Assembly: GCA_020747015.1 (NCBI GenBank)
Contig: JAGTJM010000009.1
Coordinates: 1 to 64,000, forward strand
DNA from: Pyrenochaeta sp. MPI-SDFR-AT-0127
Lineage: Eukaryota > Ascomycota > Dothideomycetes > Pleosporales > Cucurbitariaceae
Length of the DNA stretch: 64,000 nt
Direction: 5' to 3'
Below the pieces are notes generated by a model that saw only the letters and a list, made by a program, of their open reading frames with translations, was not told the origin of the DNA and searched no databases. The position numbers and the translations under genes were made by a program. Numbering within the stretch: position 1 is the first letter of the stretch; each line of letters starts with the position of its first letter. Positions 1 through 11,174 of the stretch are shown here, piece after piece.

Positions 1-885
1 TCCGCGTGTCGTTTGCATGTCTAGCATTCATCGTATCGCGCAAGTATGTCTGTGCACTGCTTCTTCACCGCCTCTCATCGACATGCACAGGTGATGTGTA
101 GATATGATTTCCCACATACTGATCCGGGTTCCGACTATTCAAGTCTTTTCCACGAAGTACCGCCCAGAGCTCGGCCGCTGTCTGTGGTGCTGACTGGCCG
201 ATACTGCGGAGCATCTCTTTCATGAAGTCGAGTCAGCCAGTCTGGACGGCGAACAGTTTGAGTTCATTATAATTGCTACTCAGGATCAGGTGGCCATCGA
301 AACCGTGCCCTTTGGCCACCTCGCTGTATCGATCTTCAATGTAGTGGTTTCAATTCAGATGCACAAAATGCTTTCTCATCTTTTGTCGCTCGCCAAATTT
401 TATCGCCAGTTAATTTGACGATGGATTCCCAGTCGCTATCAGGGGGTAGCGTCATGCCCAAGGCATTATGGGTGCTACAGCCGTCCAGTGAAGCTGCACG
501 AGGGCACAAGATGCCACGAGGCTTCGGGCCTTGAGGCGGAGAGGTGCCGACGTAGTAGCTACCATTTGATAAATGCCACGTGAAATGGTCAACGAAGAAT
601 GCCCAATCCATCCTTTCGTCCTCAGCGGCTCGGGAGTGACTAAAACCCAGTTCAGCAGATCCTCGTTCGTGAAGAATGTGTAAATTAAGACATACAAGGA
701 CGGAATCTGCTGTACGAGTTCATCACCATGATCATCTCCCGCTTCTATCAATAACACAAAATGACCAGCACGCGCTAGGTTTGCGCTATGCTTGTCAGCT
801 CAGATCAGAGAAACGAACAACACATACTCACGCCAAAGGTCCACCTCCAGGCCTTGACCCTATAACGATGTACTCCTACTCATCT
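1..885 (-). pseudogene. GMC-family oxidoreductase pseudogene, truncated by window edge
   Basis: Read on the minus strand, this is a decayed glucose-methanol-choline (FAD) oxidoreductase. The N-terminal dinucleotide-binding stretch is visible (YIVIGSRPGGGPLAANLARA, then VLLIEAGDD), followed by SYYVGTSPPQG, CSTHNAL and PPDSDW, all typical of the family. Two normal introns remain: 786-831, and 640-696, which joins QIPS to FHSRAAEDERMDWAFF. The frame is then lost at a T-run near 381-384 (one extra base). Continuing in the new frame (HYIEDRYSEVAKGHGFDGH) there are TGA stops at 350-352, 233-235 and 65-67, two of them at positions where Arg or Trp would be expected. The second Gly of the Rossmann motif is Arg. 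The remainder lies beyond base 1. The family oxidises alcohols or sugars. This copy cannot make a full enzyme. Confidence 0.8.
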
Positions 886-900
886 CAAAAGGCCACTTGA

Positions 901-1708
901 ACCAGGCTAACTATTAAGATCAACCTAATAACTGTAATCGGTAGTAACATTGTTGATATTGTATATCCTGTAGAACTTTCGTGACATGCCTGGTCAGGAA
1001 AGCATTAAATAGCAAGAATACGGTCACAGCTAATAAGAACCATGGCGTTTCAAAGCCTAATGGAGATGCTCGGCCATATGATGTCTGCATCTCCACCAAC
1101 ACCAAAATCAGGCTCCCAAACAGGGTGCAGAAGCCACAACCACAAACACCGCGTACGCCAACAGCACCCACAAATCCAAATTCGCCCAGATATCGTCATA
1201 GAAAGGAATCTTGACATTCAGATCATCTATTGGATGACCAATCGGGCAAGGGCCGGTATAGGAGATGTTCGTACTACAGCGGCGTGAGTGGAGGCGCCAG
1301 ACACCTCTCTGGTTGGTAGTTGTATGCTGTGAACGCTAGAGAATCTCGATCGCTCGAGCGCTATGCCTCACTAGAAGGGTAGCCACTTTATTGTTTGGGA
1401 AAAATCACGAGGTGCCTCGTTACTTCTTTAAAGAGAGCATTTTAGTCCCATGGCAAAGCACTGTGCGTCCATAGATAGGTGAAGAGCACGGCGATTAGAG
1501 TAGATTAGGTTTGACGGGTCAAATATCGAGCATTAAGTATATCTAGCAAAACGCTTGAACATGGTAATCAAGCAAAGATTTTTGTAATCGTGATGAGAGT
1601 TGGCTGGGCAAAATCGCTGGAGAGTAGGAGTAAAAGGATATAAACAAAAGTGGCCAAAAAAAAGTGCCAAATTTGTGCCTTTGAAGAAGAATACGTCTCA
1701 TACCCAAC
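901..1708. other. Intergenic, possible relic of a membrane-protein gene
   Basis: No intact gene. On the minus strand, about 1330-1110 translates to a stretch ending in a hydrophobic segment (IPFYDDIWANLDLWVLLAYA). A second hydrophobic segment follows in another frame around 1100-960. This looks like a frame-broken polytopic membrane protein next to the GMC pseudogene, but I cannot name a family. Confidence 0.25.
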
Positions 1709-4700
1709 TTAGTATGGTGCCTTGCCAACGCCATGTCCCACTTCAATCTCATCCCCCGCATCATCGTCAACACCAATACTGTCCAAGAAGCCTGAGAAAT
1801 CCGGCTTCTTTTCCTGGACCTCACTGCCTCTATGTCTCCTGTCCCCACTCCTTCCTCGACTGACGCCGCTCTTCACACTTCTGCTCTTCTTCATCGCACT
1901 TCCGTTCGGTGCGGTCTTGGGTCTTGCGAAATCCCTCGTGTCACTCTGCTCCGTTGGTGAAGCACGAAGGTTTTCTGGGATGGGAGGAACAGGTGGCACA
2001 GCATCCGCAGCATATGCACTCTCTCTTGCACTTTGTGCGTGATTTGCTGAACGCGGGCTCGGCGGACCATTCATATACCCTGAGCTTGCAGTTTGAGGGC
2101 GCGGGGTTAGGGTAGCTGCGGGTGTAGTAGGCGACTCCGGAGGTTGCAGTTGTTGTGACGTACGTGGATTGGCAGCACGATCCGCTGTTACGAAAGAAGC
2201 GTCCGAGAGAGAATGTACGCTGACCATCGAGTCTGAGGCAGAAGAATCGCGACCGTCGGAGAATTTGCGGTGTCTTTGCGAAGGTGCACGAACTGAGTAA
2301 CTGGTCCTCGGAGCACCACCACCAGAGGTAGAAAGTGCACGTCGGAGATCATCGACGCGCACGGTTGAGCGGTGAGACGAGGTGCTGCCTGGTGTTTCGC
2401 TTGGGCTGCGATTACGATTCGGAGATGCTAAGCGGCCAACAAGTCCGTAAGCAGCAGACGGGGGCCGACTATGCGCGCGCCTGGGGCTCGGGACCGGCGA
2501 GTTGCTTCCACTATCTAAATTGCCATTGGGAATATTGACACCAAGATAGTTGTTCTTTTGCGTTCCGGTATAATTGGTTCCTGATCGAGAGCCTGTCATT
2601 GAGGCGGCCGATGAGTTTTTGGTATGTGCTGAAATACACAGGTCTCGGGTCCAGTCTGCAAGGAGGTCGTCTTTGACTTTGAAGGGTAACTCAGGTGCGG
2701 CTTTGATAGTCTTGGGTTGATGGAGAATGGGCACCGAGCTAGATATGGACATAGAGCGTCCTGGTGAGCTCGGAGGCGACGAAGGTGGAGAGTACAGTGA
2801 GGACGAATAACCTTCTGAGATCTTGTCCACGAGAGCTTCCCGATCGTCAAAAGGTTTGAGAGCTTCGGATTCCACAGTATCGGTAGGTAGACTGACAGGC
2901 GCTGGGTAGGGTGTGTCAATGCGCTCGATGGGTATAGGTGGGACACGGATGCTCTTCACCCACAGGCCCTTGTTATTTCTTCTTGTAATCTCATTGTGGA
3001 GTGCGCGACCGACCGATGAGACCTCAAAGTCTAAAGCCATGCTGAGAGCCCAGAGGTAGCCATGTACCAGGCTGCCTATCCTGACCTTCGAGCCCGGTTC
3101 AGCTATAGTAGCAATGTCCTCTTGTAATCGCATAATCATCGGCAGCCCACTTCGTACAGCATTGACACCCAGCCTATTTACTAGAGTAGTGAGAAGCAGA
3201 TGGAGCAGTAGGTAGTCGGCCTCAGAGTCGACATAGTACAGCGCATTCTCATAGATGGCTAGATGAAGAAGAGGCAGGAAGCTGTTCTTGCCCGACTTTG
3301 GGGCCTTCTCTTTGTGCGATGCACTCGACACTGCGCGTCTCGCCACAGCACCCTTGTCATTGTCCCTTTCTTTCTTTTTGTAGTTTTCCACAATCTTCAA
3401 ATCCTGCTTCCTTTTCTCCGAGTTCAACCAGGTAACCAGCGCATCAACATACGCTTTCCTGACTCTTCCGCTGGGATCACGTAGAAGCCATTGAGTACCC
3501 TCCCACACGCTTACACCCACTTTGCCTCGCGAAACTGATGCAGATGATCCGTCCGGCCGCCGCGTGTTGGCAGTCTTGATAATAGCTTTGACAGACTCGA
3601 GAGCGGCAACGCGCGCTGTCTCGAAGGAGAAGAACCGGTCGACATATGTCTTCTCCTGCATACTAATAGAGTCTGCGACCACATCTATTGTACCTGTAGG
3701 GTTCTCAATCGCTTCCGCGGTGGATGAGATACTCGATAGTCTTGAAGGCTTCAATCGGCTGAGGATCGCATCGACCATGTCGGAAATCTGGTCGGTGTAG
3801 TACACGTGCGTTGCCAAATCTGCCATGCATCTTTGGACGGTGTCCAGTAACCGCACTCTTGCGTTGGAAGGCTCCTTGACAACCTCCATGACAACACCAG
3901 CCAAGTTGCTCGACGATGTGTGCGTACTGGTCTCCTTCTCTGCAAATACGGAAGTTGACTGTTGATGGTGCGGTAGAATGCTTGAGCCTGGTCCACCAAG
4001 CTGTAGGAGTAATAGTGTATGAGAAATAAGCCCAACCAGAACATCCATGACACTTAAGCCAATGAAATTGATAGTCGAGGCGAGAAGGTAGTCAATCACT
4101 GATGCCAAGAGGAGCTGCCGTTCAAGGTCATCCTCGACAATGGGACTGCGCACAAGAGCTTCGACTGCCCCAACAAGAATCGCGTACCGATCCTGGACGG
4201 GCGCCCATGCACATATCATAGCCATGATCGTCGTGGCCCAGTTTCCAATTTCGTCTTCCGCAGGTTGTTGTGGGGATGCCGCATGCGTCCCAATAAACTT
4301 GAGCACCGCAGAAGTCGCAAGCCGGAGCTGACCTCGATTGACGCCCTGGAAAATGTTCCTCAGCGCCTGAAGCGCAAGCACACCAACCTCCTCTTCTGCG
4401 AGCTTGTCCGCATCCTCGGTGGTTCCTGATGCTGCGATGGGATCTCCGCCATCGTCCTCGTCCGTTTTCGCTGTGGAGACGCTCTGCCGCCGCCTCAATG
4501 CAAGCTCCTTGTCATGCTCATCCTTTTCCGTCTCCCGTGCATCCAGCCGCTTGAGATATGCCCCGTTCTCTGAGTGCATATTGAGCAGTATGACGGGTAT
4601 GATGACAGCCAATTGGCGCCCAGTCTCCGAGCCGAGCGATTCCGACGATGCGACTGCCTTCAGCGCCTGCAGGCCAGCTTTGCGATATCTGATGGCCACA

Positions 4701-5209
4701 GGCCAGCTTATGGGTGTCTTTCCAGTCTTGACTGGGGTTTTGGATGCGAATTGAGCATACAATTGCACAATCTCTTCATATTGCTTGATGTAGTCCTGGT
4801 CGGCGGCAAGGGCGGCGGGATCTTGGTGCGCGCATAGAGACTCGAAGGTCGGCACGGATTCCTCAACCATAGTGACATCGTTCGAGTTGAGAATGGTTTT
4901 GAGGATGCGCAGGATGGCGCCGGCGTACAGCGGGAGGTCGCGTGGACATTTTTCAATGAGCGCTTTGACTATCTGCAGCGTGACCTGCACACTCCCCGTG
5001 CTGCCCTTCCACACATCCTTGGTCGCCCTCTTATCCAGGAAGTCGCCGACTTTTTGCAGTTTGCTGCGCCGTGTGCTCGCATAGTAGAGCAGGTAGCTCA
5101 ACTCGCTCGAATTCGCCTTGACCTCCGCATTGTTCTTCTGGAACTTTGGATAGCACTTGAGGACGAGGACCTGATGCTTCGGGCGACACGCCTGCCGCGC
5201 TGCGTTCAT
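1709..5209 (-). CDS. EFR3: EFR3-like plasma-membrane scaffold protein
   Basis: Intronless 1166-codon gene. EFR3 proteins anchor the Stt4/PI4KIII-alpha phosphatidylinositol 4-kinase complex at the plasma membrane. The N-terminus (MNAARQACRPKHQVLVLKCY) is characteristic, and Cys8 is a plausible palmitoylation site. Residues about 10-700 form the predicted all-helical HEAT/ARM-like rod, with recognisable blocks such as LSYLLYYASTRRSKLQKVG and DLPLYAGAILRILKTILNS. From roughly residue 770 the chain becomes Ser/Pro-rich and disordered (SSSLYSPPSSPPSSPGRS), which is usual for filamentous fungal EFR3. The ATG at 5209 is the first in frame and begins the conserved start. Known of the family: membrane recruitment of PI4-kinase. 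Inferred here by similarity only. Confidence 0.9.
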   Translation of the reverse strand: MNAARQACRPKHQVLVLKCYPKFQKNNAEVKANSSELSYLLYYASTRRSKLQKVGDFLDKRATKDVWKGSTGSVQVTLQIVKALIEKCPRDLPLYAGAILRILKTILNSNDVTMVEESVPTFESLCAHQDPAALAADQDYIKQYEEIVQLYAQFASKTPVKTGKTPISWPVAIRYRKAGLQALKAVASSESLGSETGRQLAVIIPVILLNMHSENGAYLKRLDARETEKDEHDKELALRRRQSVSTAKTDEDDGGDPIAASGTTEDADKLAEEEVGVLALQALRNIFQGVNRGQLRLATSAVLKFIGTHAASPQQPAEDEIGNWATTIMAMICAWAPVQDRYAILVGAVEALVRSPIVEDDLERQLLLASVIDYLLASTINFIGLSVMDVLVGLISHTLLLLQLGGPGSSILPHHQQSTSVFAEKETSTHTSSSNLAGVVMEVVKEPSNARVRLLDTVQRCMADLATHVYYTDQISDMVDAILSRLKPSRLSSISSTAEAIENPTGTIDVVADSISMQEKTYVDRFFSFETARVAALESVKAIIKTANTRRPDGSSASVSRGKVGVSVWEGTQWLLRDPSGRVRKAYVDALVTWLNSEKRKQDLKIVENYKKKERDNDKGAVARRAVSSASHKEKAPKSGKNSFLPLLHLAIYENALYYVDSEADYLLLHLLLTTLVNRLGVNAVRSGLPMIMRLQEDIATIAEPGSKVRIGSLVHGYLWALSMALDFEVSSVGRALHNEITRRNNKGLWVKSIRVPPIPIERIDTPYPAPVSLPTDTVESEALKPFDDREALVDKISEGYSSSLYSPPSSPPSSPGRSMSISSSVPILHQPKTIKAAPELPFKVKDDLLADWTRDLCISAHTKNSSAASMTGSRSGTNYTGTQKNNYLGVNIPNGNLDSGSNSPVPSPRRAHSRPPSAAYGLVGRLASPNRNRSPSETPGSTSSHRSTVRVDDLRRALSTSGGGAPRTSYSVRAPSQRHRKFSDGRDSSASDSMVSVHSLSDASFVTADRAANPRTSQQLQPPESPTTPAATLTPRPQTASSGYMNGPPSPRSANHAQSARESAYAADAVPPVPPIPENLRASPTEQSDTRDFARPKTAPNGSAMKKSRSVKSGVSRGRSGDRRHRGSEVQEKKPDFSGFLDSIGVDDDAGDEIEVGHGVGKAPY

Positions 5210-5738
5210 TGAAGCTCAGGGGCGTCAGCTCGCGGCGATCTGGGGGAGAGGAGGCAACAGCGGCGTGTTGGGCATTCGCAAGGCAGCGGGGGAGGGCGAC
5301 GAGGGCGATTAGGAGTCGTGGATTGACAGGCAAAAGCTAGGACTGCTGCATCACATGCACATTGGGTATGTAGACGGGGGCGGGTACGAGGATACGTTGG
5401 CCGGACAGCAGCGGACACTGAGCTGGCTCCCAAGGGAAAGATGTGCGGACGTTGCTATGTCCGACCCAGAAATGTGGTCACTACCCAACATGTTCCTGTC
5501 AGCCCTAGCCCGACACTAGCCAAGCACAATGACGAACCTCCAAACGTCGTCAACGCCGACGAAACAACACACCAGCTGCGGCCTCTGGCACGTTTGGCGA
5601 GGGCTGAGGGCTGAGGGCTGTCAGCATGGCGTGCTGGGGGTTGTTTTGACATATGGCTTGACACGTGACACGATACACGTAGTTTCAGGCACTATCACGA
5701 GCCTGAGTGCACTGGCTGCTCTGGCTGCTCTGGCTGCT
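5210..5738. other. Intergenic, EFR3 promoter side
   Basis: Holds the upstream region of EFR3 and the 3' flank of the IF-3-like gene. Apart from the short GC-rich repeat at 5712-5738 I see no gene or recognisable site. Confidence 0.5.
5712..5738. repeat. 9-bp tandem repeat (3 copies)
   Basis: Three perfect copies of ctggctgct followed by a degenerate fourth. They directly abut the stop codon of the minus-strand IF-3-like gene, in its 3' UTR. Confidence 0.8.
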
Positions 5739-6953
5739 CTAGCTGGGCTTTTCCTCCAAGCCTTTCCCCATGGTCCAGGCTCCTCTCCTGATCCGGATCC
5801 TCTTACCGTGCCGTTTTTCCCACTTGCGTATCCTTTGGTGCATCTCTTTGCGATACTCACGCTGCTCAACAGTCCCTCTGATTGGGACATTCTCCTTATC
5901 CTTCTCGAACCCCCAGGTATTGTGCCAGTCCTTATCCTCCAGCCCAAACATCTGCCTTGCCTGTCGCCTCACCAAGCCTGTTTTCAGCGAGTAGTCCTCG
6001 TGTCCAGATGCTACCAGATCTTTCCTCATCAAGGCCGGCAGCTGGCCCTGCCTCCCTCCGTCAACCGACTTCTTCACCATTTTTTTCATTTTCAGCAGTC
6101 GTCTCGTCAGAAGCATTGGGGGTATCCGTCTGATCGGTCTGGAGACGACAAACTGCACGACTCGACCATCACTCATAGGATGGACCCGGTAGATGGAATT
6201 TTTAGGCATCGCCTTCAATATAAAGTCTGGCCGTAGGTGCGGGAAGTGTTGGTGCATCCACGGCCAAACATTGGGATCTCCACGTGTCAATCTCTCGCTC
6301 CGACTAAGCTTCGCACCTTTGAAGCGAATGCTAATCTCGACTGGCGAGCCAGCCTCGACAAATTGATAAGCGCGGTCGAGTGAGAGCTTGACATGTTCGA
6401 CGGGGCTGGCTAGATTGAAAGGAACAACCTTCAATCTACCAACTTGGTATCTCTGCTTTTTTTTGACGGCATTGACGGAATGCGTGTGCGACTTCACAAT
6501 AGCGTAGTTCCTGTACTCGCTGAGTATCTTCTCCGTCTTTAGCTCGTCGAGGCTCTCTGATGTCTTCTTGCTCATGGTCTGCGTGAGATACAGCATGTGC
6601 CCCGGTTTGATGTGTTCATAGAGCAGCTTTCCCAGAGAGATATTTTTCTTTATGATTGCAGCGTCATCGCCGCCGTCAACCAGATTGACTCTGTGTGTCG
6701 ATATGCCGGGCTTTGGTATCTCGTAGGGTTCAAAGACCATGACTTTGTGCTTACCCACCGTCGTCTTGGTCTCAGCTGCCCTGTATAGATGCAGGGTGCG
6801 GCGTTGCCCAGGACATCGCGACGGATGAGCTGGAAGGACGGTCGGGGCACATTGAGGGCGACATAACGACTGGAGAACCTGTAAAGAGACTCTAATTGGC
6901 GGTAGTAGAAGAGATCGGGATTCGGCGCTTGGTATGCGTGCGAAGGGTGGCAT
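5739..6953 (-). CDS. Mitochondrial translation initiation factor IF-3-like protein
   Basis: Single-exon gene, 404 aa from the ATG at 6951-6953. An in-frame ATG exists further upstream (7100), but the 49 extra residues do not look like a presequence. The residues after 6953 are Arg/Ser/Leu-rich with few acids, as expected of a mitochondrial targeting peptide (about residues 1-65). The centre (about 165-290) resembles the IF-3 C-terminal fold: a strand KVVPFNLASPVEHVKLSLDR, then AYQFVEAGSPVEISIRFKG, and later a VVQFVVSRPIRR strand. The C-terminus is very basic. Known: mitochondrial IF-3 (yeast Aim23) promotes start-codon recognition and subunit dissociation. The match is to a fast-evolving family, so an alternative assignment as a mitoribosome-associated protein is possible. 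Confidence 0.6.
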   Translation of the reverse strand: MPPFARIPSAESRSLLLPPIRVSLQVLQSLCRPQCAPTVLPAHPSRCPGQRRTLHLYRAAETKTTVGKHKVMVFEPYEIPKPGISTHRVNLVDGGDDAAIIKKNISLGKLLYEHIKPGHMLYLTQTMSKKTSESLDELKTEKILSEYRNYAIVKSHTHSVNAVKKKQRYQVGRLKVVPFNLASPVEHVKLSLDRAYQFVEAGSPVEISIRFKGAKLSRSERLTRGDPNVWPWMHQHFPHLRPDFILKAMPKNSIYRVHPMSDGRVVQFVVSRPIRRIPPMLLTRRLLKMKKMVKKSVDGGRQGQLPALMRKDLVASGHEDYSLKTGLVRRQARQMFGLEDKDWHNTWGFEKDKENVPIRGTVEQREYRKEMHQRIRKWEKRHGKRIRIRRGAWTMGKGLEEKPS

Positions 6954-7608
6954 GGTCAGCGAAGGGTGGGCGAGCTCGAAGTCTGTTTGGAGATGCAGGG
7001 CGCAAACGCCTGACTCGCGTAACATTTCCGCTATGACGCACTTGCATCTGAACCCTTGCCATGCTTCGGTTTTCGTTTGATGCCGGAACTGATACATCAC
7101 CGTATAAGCAATTGAGAGAATTTTGGGCCTTTGCTTACTTCCTGGGATAAGAACACATGTATCACCACCTAGTGTTTCTTCTCATTATTCCCATAAGCAG
7201 GTCTTCGTTTGCACCTACACATTTCTATTCAATTGGGCGTTGTCCAACGACAGACCCGCGTTGTTATAAGGCAACTAATTGTCTGTTATTGCCTTATTTA
7301 TACACCATATTGAAACTGAACTCTCCGCCTTGATAATCATGCAGAGCACTTCAGTAGATTGTGTATCATTGTATGCAAAATGAAAAAGAGTCTCCCGATT
7401 CGATCAAGGTGTGATTCCGTAGAACTACCCATAATAATAATGAGATAACGAATAGAGAACAGGAAATATATGTGAAAGTGATCCACGAAACCTACAAGCC
7501 CTAGCTCAATAACAAAGTTGGCCGATGCCGTTGCTAGACCCATCAAACATGAGCCCTTTCATCTAAACCCATGATCATTATGAAAGATAAGAGAAAGGGA
7601 GGCCCTGC
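6954..7608. other. Intergenic, no gene seen
   Basis: Promoter side of the IF-3-like gene and 3' flank of the C2H2 gene. It is rather AT-rich (7180-7560). No ORF with coding character. Confidence 0.5.
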
Positions 7609-9532
7609 TCATCGTATGTGCATTGGCGCACTCAATGCTGCGAATGGTTCATTGGCACCCATGTGTACATCAGGTGCCATTGAGAGGAGGGCATCCCAAT
7701 CGAGACCATCGCCGAATGCATTGTAGGTTTGATCATCCCAGATGATCGGTCCAAAATCGACTGCCGGCTCTGGTATATAGTGATTATGGACGTGGGGTTC
7801 TGCAGGTGTTGCTGCAATAGGATAGTGGTCAATTGGGCCATTGACCCGCTCTGACGATCTTGAGGGAATACGGCCTGATGGTCTGCGAATACGGTTTGCG
7901 TCAGGCGCAGGCGCAGGCACAGGCATGGTATGTTGGAGAGATGGAACCAAAGACCCTGCACTTGCCGTAGAGCTGTTGCTGGTGCGTCGGTCTGAGGGTA
8001 ATGCATTTGCAATAGACGGTTCCATAGGGTGTAAGAGCTCGTTCTCACATGTTCGGATTATATTCGCGACCAGCCTGAGGAGCTGAGGCTCGACCGGGCC
8101 TGGTAGCTGCTCAGCGGTTCTGAGCAACTCCTCTTGGACTCGACGAAGGAGCTCTCGACGGAAACGCCGTGATGTTTCGCTTGGCGAATCACAATCATAG
8201 ACTAGGCTTCGTCAGTACTTCTAGTAAAGCCAAGGGGATTTAAAGATAATATACATGGAGATGGAATATCTGCAACGGGGACGTCTGGAAATAGTACATG
8301 GTATACATCTCTCCATTTGTCTTCTTCCAGCCTTAGAGCAGTCGTACGCCTACGCAGAATGTAGACTGTCTCTCGATCGATACCCTCAATTTGTTGAGGC
8401 GCAGACCTCTGGCACTGCTGTAATCGGACGTGGTTCAATTGGTCTTTGTCTGACTTGAATGTAGAGTAGCATATTGGGCAGAATATTGGCTGTGAGTGTG
8501 AACGATACAGATGCTCTTTCATCCTGTGCACGGTTGGCCAGCCAGGTCCAGGGCAGGTGCGTTTGCTACGATACCGGTCTGGATCGTCCTTGTAGAAGGG
8601 GCATGCAAACCTAACGCCTGTTTCAGAGCCATCAGTCGTTGTCATTGATCCACGGCGTCTTTTATTTGGAATATCATCGTCATCATCATCAGACGGTGGG
8701 CTTCCCTCAAGGCGAGACTTGCGCTTTTGGCCAGAACTCTGCGATGTCTTCCGACTAGCCTGCGGATTTACGACACCAGTCGCACTCCGAGAGCTCGAAG
8801 AGGTACCCCTTGTACACTGCTTATGAGCAGCATAGCGGAGATGGAGTTCAATTTTGCGCATGATCAGCTCGACGACTTTGATAGTTGATCTTGGATGCAA
8901 AGCTTGGATGGCTTCTGTCACACGGTCTTGCTCATCATCACTAATGTCTGTATTTGAGTACATGTCGCAGCTGCTTGTGGATGATAGCGAGGTGATGGAC
9001 GATACTCTTTCCTGAGGTCGATCTCGGGATGGTAGGTTGTCTTTGATCCACCTCTCTATATCGTCGTCCTGTGACTCAAGGCTGTCGTATGCAGCAATTT
9101 GGGCCGGGCACTCTAGGATGTTCCTTGCTTTGGAGATTTCAGAGGATATATTCCATTCGAGTTTCGGTTCCGACGTGGATTCAGCAGGAACAAAGCTGCT
9201 TGTGATCTTAGACTGGCGAGACGGTAATGAATTTTCGGCATTCGTATGCCACAGTGTCGATTCGGTAATTATTGGGAGGTTCGGCACTGGTGGGAGCGAC
9301 GCGAACACAGCATCTTTCGCCGATTAGCAACCGTACTGCGTGAGATGAGTTGGGTCATACCCTGATCGGGAACTACAAAATCGAGAGGAGAAAGAGAAAC
9401 ATCAAGATCGCTATTGTAGCCCGAATCACGGGTCCGTGAAGACGATAGCGAATCTCGTCTACATATCGCTTTTGATGTACGCAACTTGGGTAAGCCGTCC
9501 GGCCTGTATTCGTTTGGACGGATCAACTCCAT
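7609..9532 (-). CDS. Fungal C2H2-type zinc-finger protein
   Basis: Three exons: 9361-9532, 8255-9286 and 7609-8201. The introns are 74 and 53 nt, phases agree, and the product is 598 aa. The first junction gives PDQVPNLPIITES and the second gives DIPSPFYDCDSPSETSRRFR. An acidic run and a basic patch (about residues 265-290, DDDDDDIPNKRRRG) precede a widespread ascomycete zinc-finger module: FACPFYKDDPDRYRSKRTC, then HRMKEHLYRSH, then IFCPICYSTFKSDKDQLNHV. It is followed by EEDKWRDVYHVLFPDVPVAD. The C-terminus is low-complexity. The family is presumed nuclear and regulatory, but no target or role is established that I know of. The start ATG at 9532 is the first in the frame compatible with exon 2. 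Confidence 0.75.
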
Positions 9533-11174
9533 TGCGCAAATGAGTTGACAAAAGACAGCTCGACGGCTTCTGATCGCAATTCGAATGAGGAATGTACGGA
9601 GAAGGACAGAAATAGTGAGTTAGCTGTGGGCATCGTAGACACGTTGATGGATGCCTGAATAGTTGTCATAAGTACTTGGCCCCACTGCGCGAATGCGCAA
9701 ACGTGGGAATCAAGGTAGCTGACGCTTACCGCATCCCCCATCAGCCGGTTTCCAGGCACATGAGTACTATAATCCAGTCGTCGCACTCCACAATGCCTCG
9801 GAGGACAACTTGACCTAATTTAGAAGGAGTGATTGGGACATTTGTGGCTGTGTGTAATCAGTTCCGGTCAAAGGCCATCAGCGCACAGACCAATATAAAA
9901 CGTGGGGAACGGGAGCTAGTAAGAATGGATGGAGCCTTCGGTCCAAACTCTGTGATTGCGCCTTGTTCATCTATCAAGCCGTCATGCAGCCTGTTGGGCA
10001 GGTCAAACGGCGCATTGTTGGGCACCATCGTCAACATCATATAAATCGGTCCGTATCTCTTACCAAGGCCATGCACGTATTTTTAGGTGGAAAGCGTTAC
10101 TGCCTTGTAAATTCATCCTTCACGTCAAAGGGAGGATGTGGCCATTGCTTTCATCAGGCCGCCTGAGGCAGGCTTTGACCACATGTTTTCAATCCCAAGA
10201 TAGCAGCATCGTCTTCCAGATGTAATAACTTTGCCATCTTATGTCTTTTCTGATACATTTTATTTACGATACTAGGCATGCTTGTAAACCCCTCGCACAC
10301 CCTCCAGTTTATGTTTGTTACCATGAGGGACCTCAGCAGCATAATAATCACCACGCAGGATCTGCTGATTACGGAAGTTCCATAGCTTTCGCTTCAGATC
10401 CGGGATTGGGAAGGCGTTCCGCAATGTCTCAGGCGGAGCGCCTTGTGCATTTCCCTAACCCGCCGTCCTCGGCACGTCATCCTTGAGGGTTTTGAGTCGA
10501 TCACCGTAGTATTCTTAGAACGCCTTTCCTGGCCGGTTTTGCATCATCGTAGTTCAACCCACCGAACTGAAGCTCCTCCAAGATGAAAGCTTAATGCGAC
10601 GAGACACCAATCTTCAATTTGATCTTGGAGCCAGCGATTGTCCGCACAAGTCATGTCCTTCCCACGGCACTGCAAGCTCCTCTATACCGCACAGTCTTCC
10701 AGGAAATCTTATGAGCACTAATGAATACGGATTGAATATTAAGTAACGTGGTAGCTGAATCGTTGTACTTGATGCATCTCTTTGCAACATCCACTACGAT
10801 ATGCAAGTGCGACTCAATTGAGTCATGCTGGAATGTGCTCAGAGTACAAGACAGAATACTTTTGTCGTGGATTTGATTCTGTCTGACTTTTGGGCTATTT
10901 GATAAACAGAGACTAGTATGTTTGTATCAAGATTTCCTGTTGAAATTAGACGAAACATATGCATTGATGTTGGGTATACGGCTGTGTAACATTCTTATAT
11001 ATCGTTTGAAAAACAGCGCCAAACGCCCCAAAACTGGCCGCTAAAAAGAACAACCAAGGGAGCTTGCTTCGCCTTCGATCACCTTTGAGGTATTGCCAGG
11101 CATCTCCTTGCCCTTGTGAGGGATTCTAAACCATCATGTAGCCCTTGCGGACATTGCCCGAATGTCATTCATAC
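9533..11174. other. Intergenic, no gene seen (1.6 kb)
   Basis: Several short ORFs under 100 codons on both strands, none with recognisable domains or consistent splice signals. It contains the upstream region of the C2H2 gene and the 3' flank of the repetitive unknown gene. Confidence 0.5.

Noticed and set aside
452..757. Frameshift in the GMC relic near 640
   Set aside because: Explained by a normal 57-nt intron (640-696) that joins QIPS to FHSRAAEDERMDW; only the later lesions are real.
1..885. Firm attribution of GMC decay to repeat-induced point mutation
   Set aside because: Stops arise by transitions but not clearly in the CpA context, and no intact copy is available for comparison.
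5529..6236. 235-codon plus-strand ORF
   Set aside because: Overlaps the IF-3-like gene antisense and runs through the 9-bp repeat; it is a shadow frame.
6954..7100. Upstream ATG extending the IF-3-like protein by 49 residues
   Set aside because: The extension lacks presequence character, while the ATG at 6953 is followed by a typical mitochondrial leader.
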